A stretch of 6,605 bases of DNA from Bacillota bacterium (lineage in GTDB: Bacteria; Bacillota; Clostridia; Christensenellales; CAG-138), in assembly GCA_023435855.1 (NCBI GenBank), contig JAEZLG010000154.1, forward strand, positions 1 to 6,605, in the 5' to 3' direction. This document shows positions 5,531-6,605 of this stretch, one piece after another. The notes beneath the pieces were generated by a model. It ran no database searches, had not been told where the DNA came from, and was given only the letters and a program-made list of their open reading frames with translations. The translations under genes and the position numbers were made by a program. Positions within the stretch are counted from its first letter, which is position 1, and every line of letters starts with the position of its first letter.

Positions 5531-5938
5531 ATGCTCGCGCTCGATGCGGATATCGGCCGCGCCCGCAGCGAGAACGATGAAAAGCTCAAACGCATGGAGG
5601 AGCTTTTGCAAAAGATGGAGGCTTTAAGCGCCGAGTTTAGCGCTAAGACGGAGTGCGCCCGCGCGGAGCTGACTGCCGCCGCAGAGCAAGCTAAGGCGCA
5701 GGCTAAAGCTCAGGCGCAAGCTGAGGCACAAGCGCAGTCCGATTTGGATGCTGTAAAGCCGGAGCCGCAAAAGAACGAAACAAAACGCTCGGACGAGAAG
5801 AAACTTTTAAAACGTCGTTCACCAAGAGCCGAGCAGGTGCGAAAAATGCATAGCGATGGTCTCGAGCCCGAAGAGATTGCGCGCGACCTTGCCATATCGC
5901 GCGGCGAAGTGGAGCTTATTTTGGGCATTGGGAAGTAA
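5531..5938 (+). CDS. Coiled-coil protein with HTH-like C-terminus (DUF6115-like), C-terminal part of a split gene
   Basis: Counted from the first in-frame ATG, 135 residues. About 1-50 are a coiled coil (RSENDEKLKRMEELLQKMEA), 51-69 an Ala/Gln/Lys repeat, 70-95 a polar Pro/Lys linker, and 99-135 a compact helical domain (VRKMHSDGLEPEEIARDLAI then SRGEVELILGIGK). The last part resembles the helix-turn-helix-like tail that I recall at the end of clostridial DUF6115 proteins. The ATG at 5531 has no Shine-Dalgarno, and the open frame extends upstream to codon 5477 (RDDRERKLYALYQTLDEE). That segment has no ATG, GTG or TTG, so 5531 is the only formal start but a poor one. Together with the membrane peptide at 5372-5476 this is probably one interrupted gene. 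The function is unknown. A strong terminator follows 29 bp after the stop. Confidence 0.65.
   Translation: MLALDADIGRARSENDEKLKRMEELLQKMEALSAEFSAKTECARAELTAAAEQAKAQAKAQAQAEAQAQSDLDAVKPEPQKNETKRSDEKKLLKRRSPRAEQVRKMHSDGLEPEEIARDLAISRGEVELILGIGK
5681..5737 (+). repeat. Degenerate Ala-Gln/Ala-Lys codon repeat
   Basis: Nineteen codons read AEQAKAQAKAQAQAEAQAQ, an imperfect hexanucleotide repeat (GCx-CAx/AAx/GAx). It extends the helix of the coiled-coil protein and is likely to vary in length between strains. Confidence 0.6.
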
Positions 5939-5967
5939 CGAACCACAATATATACGCACCCCTTTTT

Positions 5968-6012
5968 TTGCGCCGTGTTCAGCCAAAAAACTTTGGCTGC
6001 GGCGCAATTTTT
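5968..6012 (+). terminator. Rho-independent terminator of the flhF-fliA-fapA unit
   Basis: The outer stem pairs TTGCGCCG (5968-5975) with CGGCGCAA (6000-6007). The inner stem pairs CAGCCAAA (5980-5987) with TTTGGCTG (5992-5999) around an AAAC loop. TGTT (5976-5979) is a one-sided bulge. TTTTT (6008-6012) follows immediately. The G/C-rich stem with a T-tract is a textbook intrinsic terminator on the + strand. It separates the upstream unit from the rod gene that follows. Confidence 0.9.
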
Positions 6013-6014
6013 AT

Positions 6015-6041
6015 TAAAGAAAAACGCATTTCTATCGATGT
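6015..6041 (+). promoter_or_regulatory. Candidate sigma-28 (FliA) promoter
   Basis: TAAA at 6015-6018, then exactly 15 bp, then ATCGATGT at 6034-6041. The known FliA/SigD consensus is TAAA, about 15 bp, GCCGATAA. The -35 and the CGAT core match, while the outer -10 bases do not. It starts 3 bp after the T-tract of the terminator and would give a leader of about 60 nt, with a possible 6-bp hairpin (AGTGCG 6054-6059 with CGCACT 6077-6082). A sigma-A -10 such as TATATA (6044-6049) is possible, but I see no matching -35. Confidence 0.55.
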
Positions 6042-6106
6042 AGTATATAGGATAGTGCGCGCATTATAGCAAGTTACGCACTGCCGTTTCGGAAAGGAGT
6101 TTTGCG

Positions 6107-6605
6107 ATGCTTCGCAGTATTTATATGAGCGCGACCAACATGGTGCTTCAGCGCGCCAAGGTGGACGCAATCACCAATAACATTGCCAATACCGATACGA
6201 CGGGGTATAAAAGCGACAAGCTCGTCTCACGCTCGTTTTCCGATATGCTCATCAGCCGTTTGGACGATCCCAATGTGGTTCGCACTTCGCAGCAGATCGG
6301 CAGCCTCAACACGGGCGTACATGTGGATGAGCTCGTTACCGATTTCTCGCAAGGCTCTCTGGAGCAGACTCTCAGCAATTCGAACCTTGCCATCAACGGC
6401 GAAAATGCTTTTTTCGTGGTCAATACCACAGCGGGTGATCGCTATACACGCGACGGCAGCTTCTACGTGAATGCCGAAGGCTATCTTGTCACCTCCGCCG
6501 GTGACCGCGTTATGGGAGAAAACGGAGCAATCCGCGTCAACACAAACGACTTCTCCGTGGACGCGCAAGGTAATGTTAAGGCCAAAGATCAGGCGGTCGG
6601 CAAGC
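6107..6605 (+). CDS. Flagellar basal-body rod protein, FlgF/FlgG (FlhO/FlhP) type, 3'-truncated
   Basis: Structural protein of the flagellar rod, exported by the flagellar type III system without a cleaved signal. The ATG has AAGGAG at 6094-6099 with 7-nt spacing. 166 complete codons are visible and the frame runs off the right edge. The N-terminus has the conserved rod domain (MLRSIYMSATNMVLQRAKVD then NNIANTDTTGYK, residues 24-35). Further in are SQGSLEQTLSNSNLAINGE (81-99) and the FlgF/FlgG signature YTRDGSFYVNAEGYLVTSAG (113-132). Gram-positive loci usually carry two such genes in tandem (FlhO and FlhP, often named flgF and flgG), so a second copy is expected just downstream. Which of the two this is cannot be settled without the C-terminus. 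It is the first gene after the terminator, behind a sigma-28-like promoter. Confidence 0.92.
   Translation, partial: MLRSIYMSATNMVLQRAKVDAITNNIANTDTTGYKSDKLVSRSFSDMLISRLDDPNVVRTSQQIGSLNTGVHVDELVTDFSQGSLEQTLSNSNLAINGENAFFVVNTTAGDRYTRDGSFYVNAEGYLVTSAGDRVMGENGAIRVNTNDFSVDAQGNVKAKDQAVGK

Noticed and set aside
6192..6198. CCGATAC resembling a sigma-28 -10 element
   Set aside because: It encodes the conserved NTDT part of the rod signature and has no TAAA at the right distance upstream.
6183..6470. 95-codon + strand frame inside the rod gene
   Set aside because: It is out of frame with the clear FlgF/FlgG reading frame and has no domain signal.
1..6605. CRISPR arrays, tRNA/rRNA genes, insertion sequences, phage or defence genes
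   Set aside because: No direct-repeat/spacer pattern, RNA gene signature, transposase motif or terminal inverted repeats of a mobile element were seen. The region is a standard flagellar locus.

Overview
The window is a dense, single-strand (+) piece of a flagellar/motility locus. Protein signatures and gene order (flhF, flhG, PilZ protein, fliA, fapA, small membrane-anchored coiled-coil gene, flgF/flgG-type rod gene) point to a Gram-positive, Clostridia-like (Firmicutes) bacterium with medium G+C. I cannot name a genus. The order resembles clostridial loci in which the PilZ gene sits directly before fliA, rather than the Bacillus arrangement with che genes between flhG and the sigma factor.

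Bases 1-5938 look like one long transcription unit with very tight spacing. FlhF (SRP-type GTPase, cut at the left edge) and FlhG (MinD-type ATPase, 4 bp gap) set flagellar position and number. A YcgR/PilZ c-di-GMP receptor follows, overlapping flhG by ATGA. Next are FliA (sigma-28) and FapA, whose GTG start uses a Shine-Dalgarno sequence that overlaps the fliA stop. A 144-bp intergenic stretch (4879-5022) holds strong, partly mutually exclusive inverted repeats. It leads into an unrecognised 110-aa charged, Gln/Ala-rich protein (5023-5355).

The most notable point is at 5372-5938. A 34-codon single-pass membrane segment ends at a TAA (5474-5476), yet the same frame continues without another stop through a coiled coil and an Ala/Gln repeat to a helix-turn-helix-like C-terminus. 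The downstream half has no good start of its own. This looks like one 188-codon gene of the clostridial DUF6115-like type split by a single in-frame stop: a nonsense mutation, a sequencing error, readthrough, or a real gene split.

The unit ends at a strong rho-independent terminator (5968-6012). Directly after it lies a sigma-28-like promoter (TAAA, 15 bp, then a CGAT-core element) and a new unit starting with a flgF/flgG-type rod protein gene (6107 to beyond the right edge). The window therefore encodes both the late flagellar sigma factor and a plausible target promoter for it.
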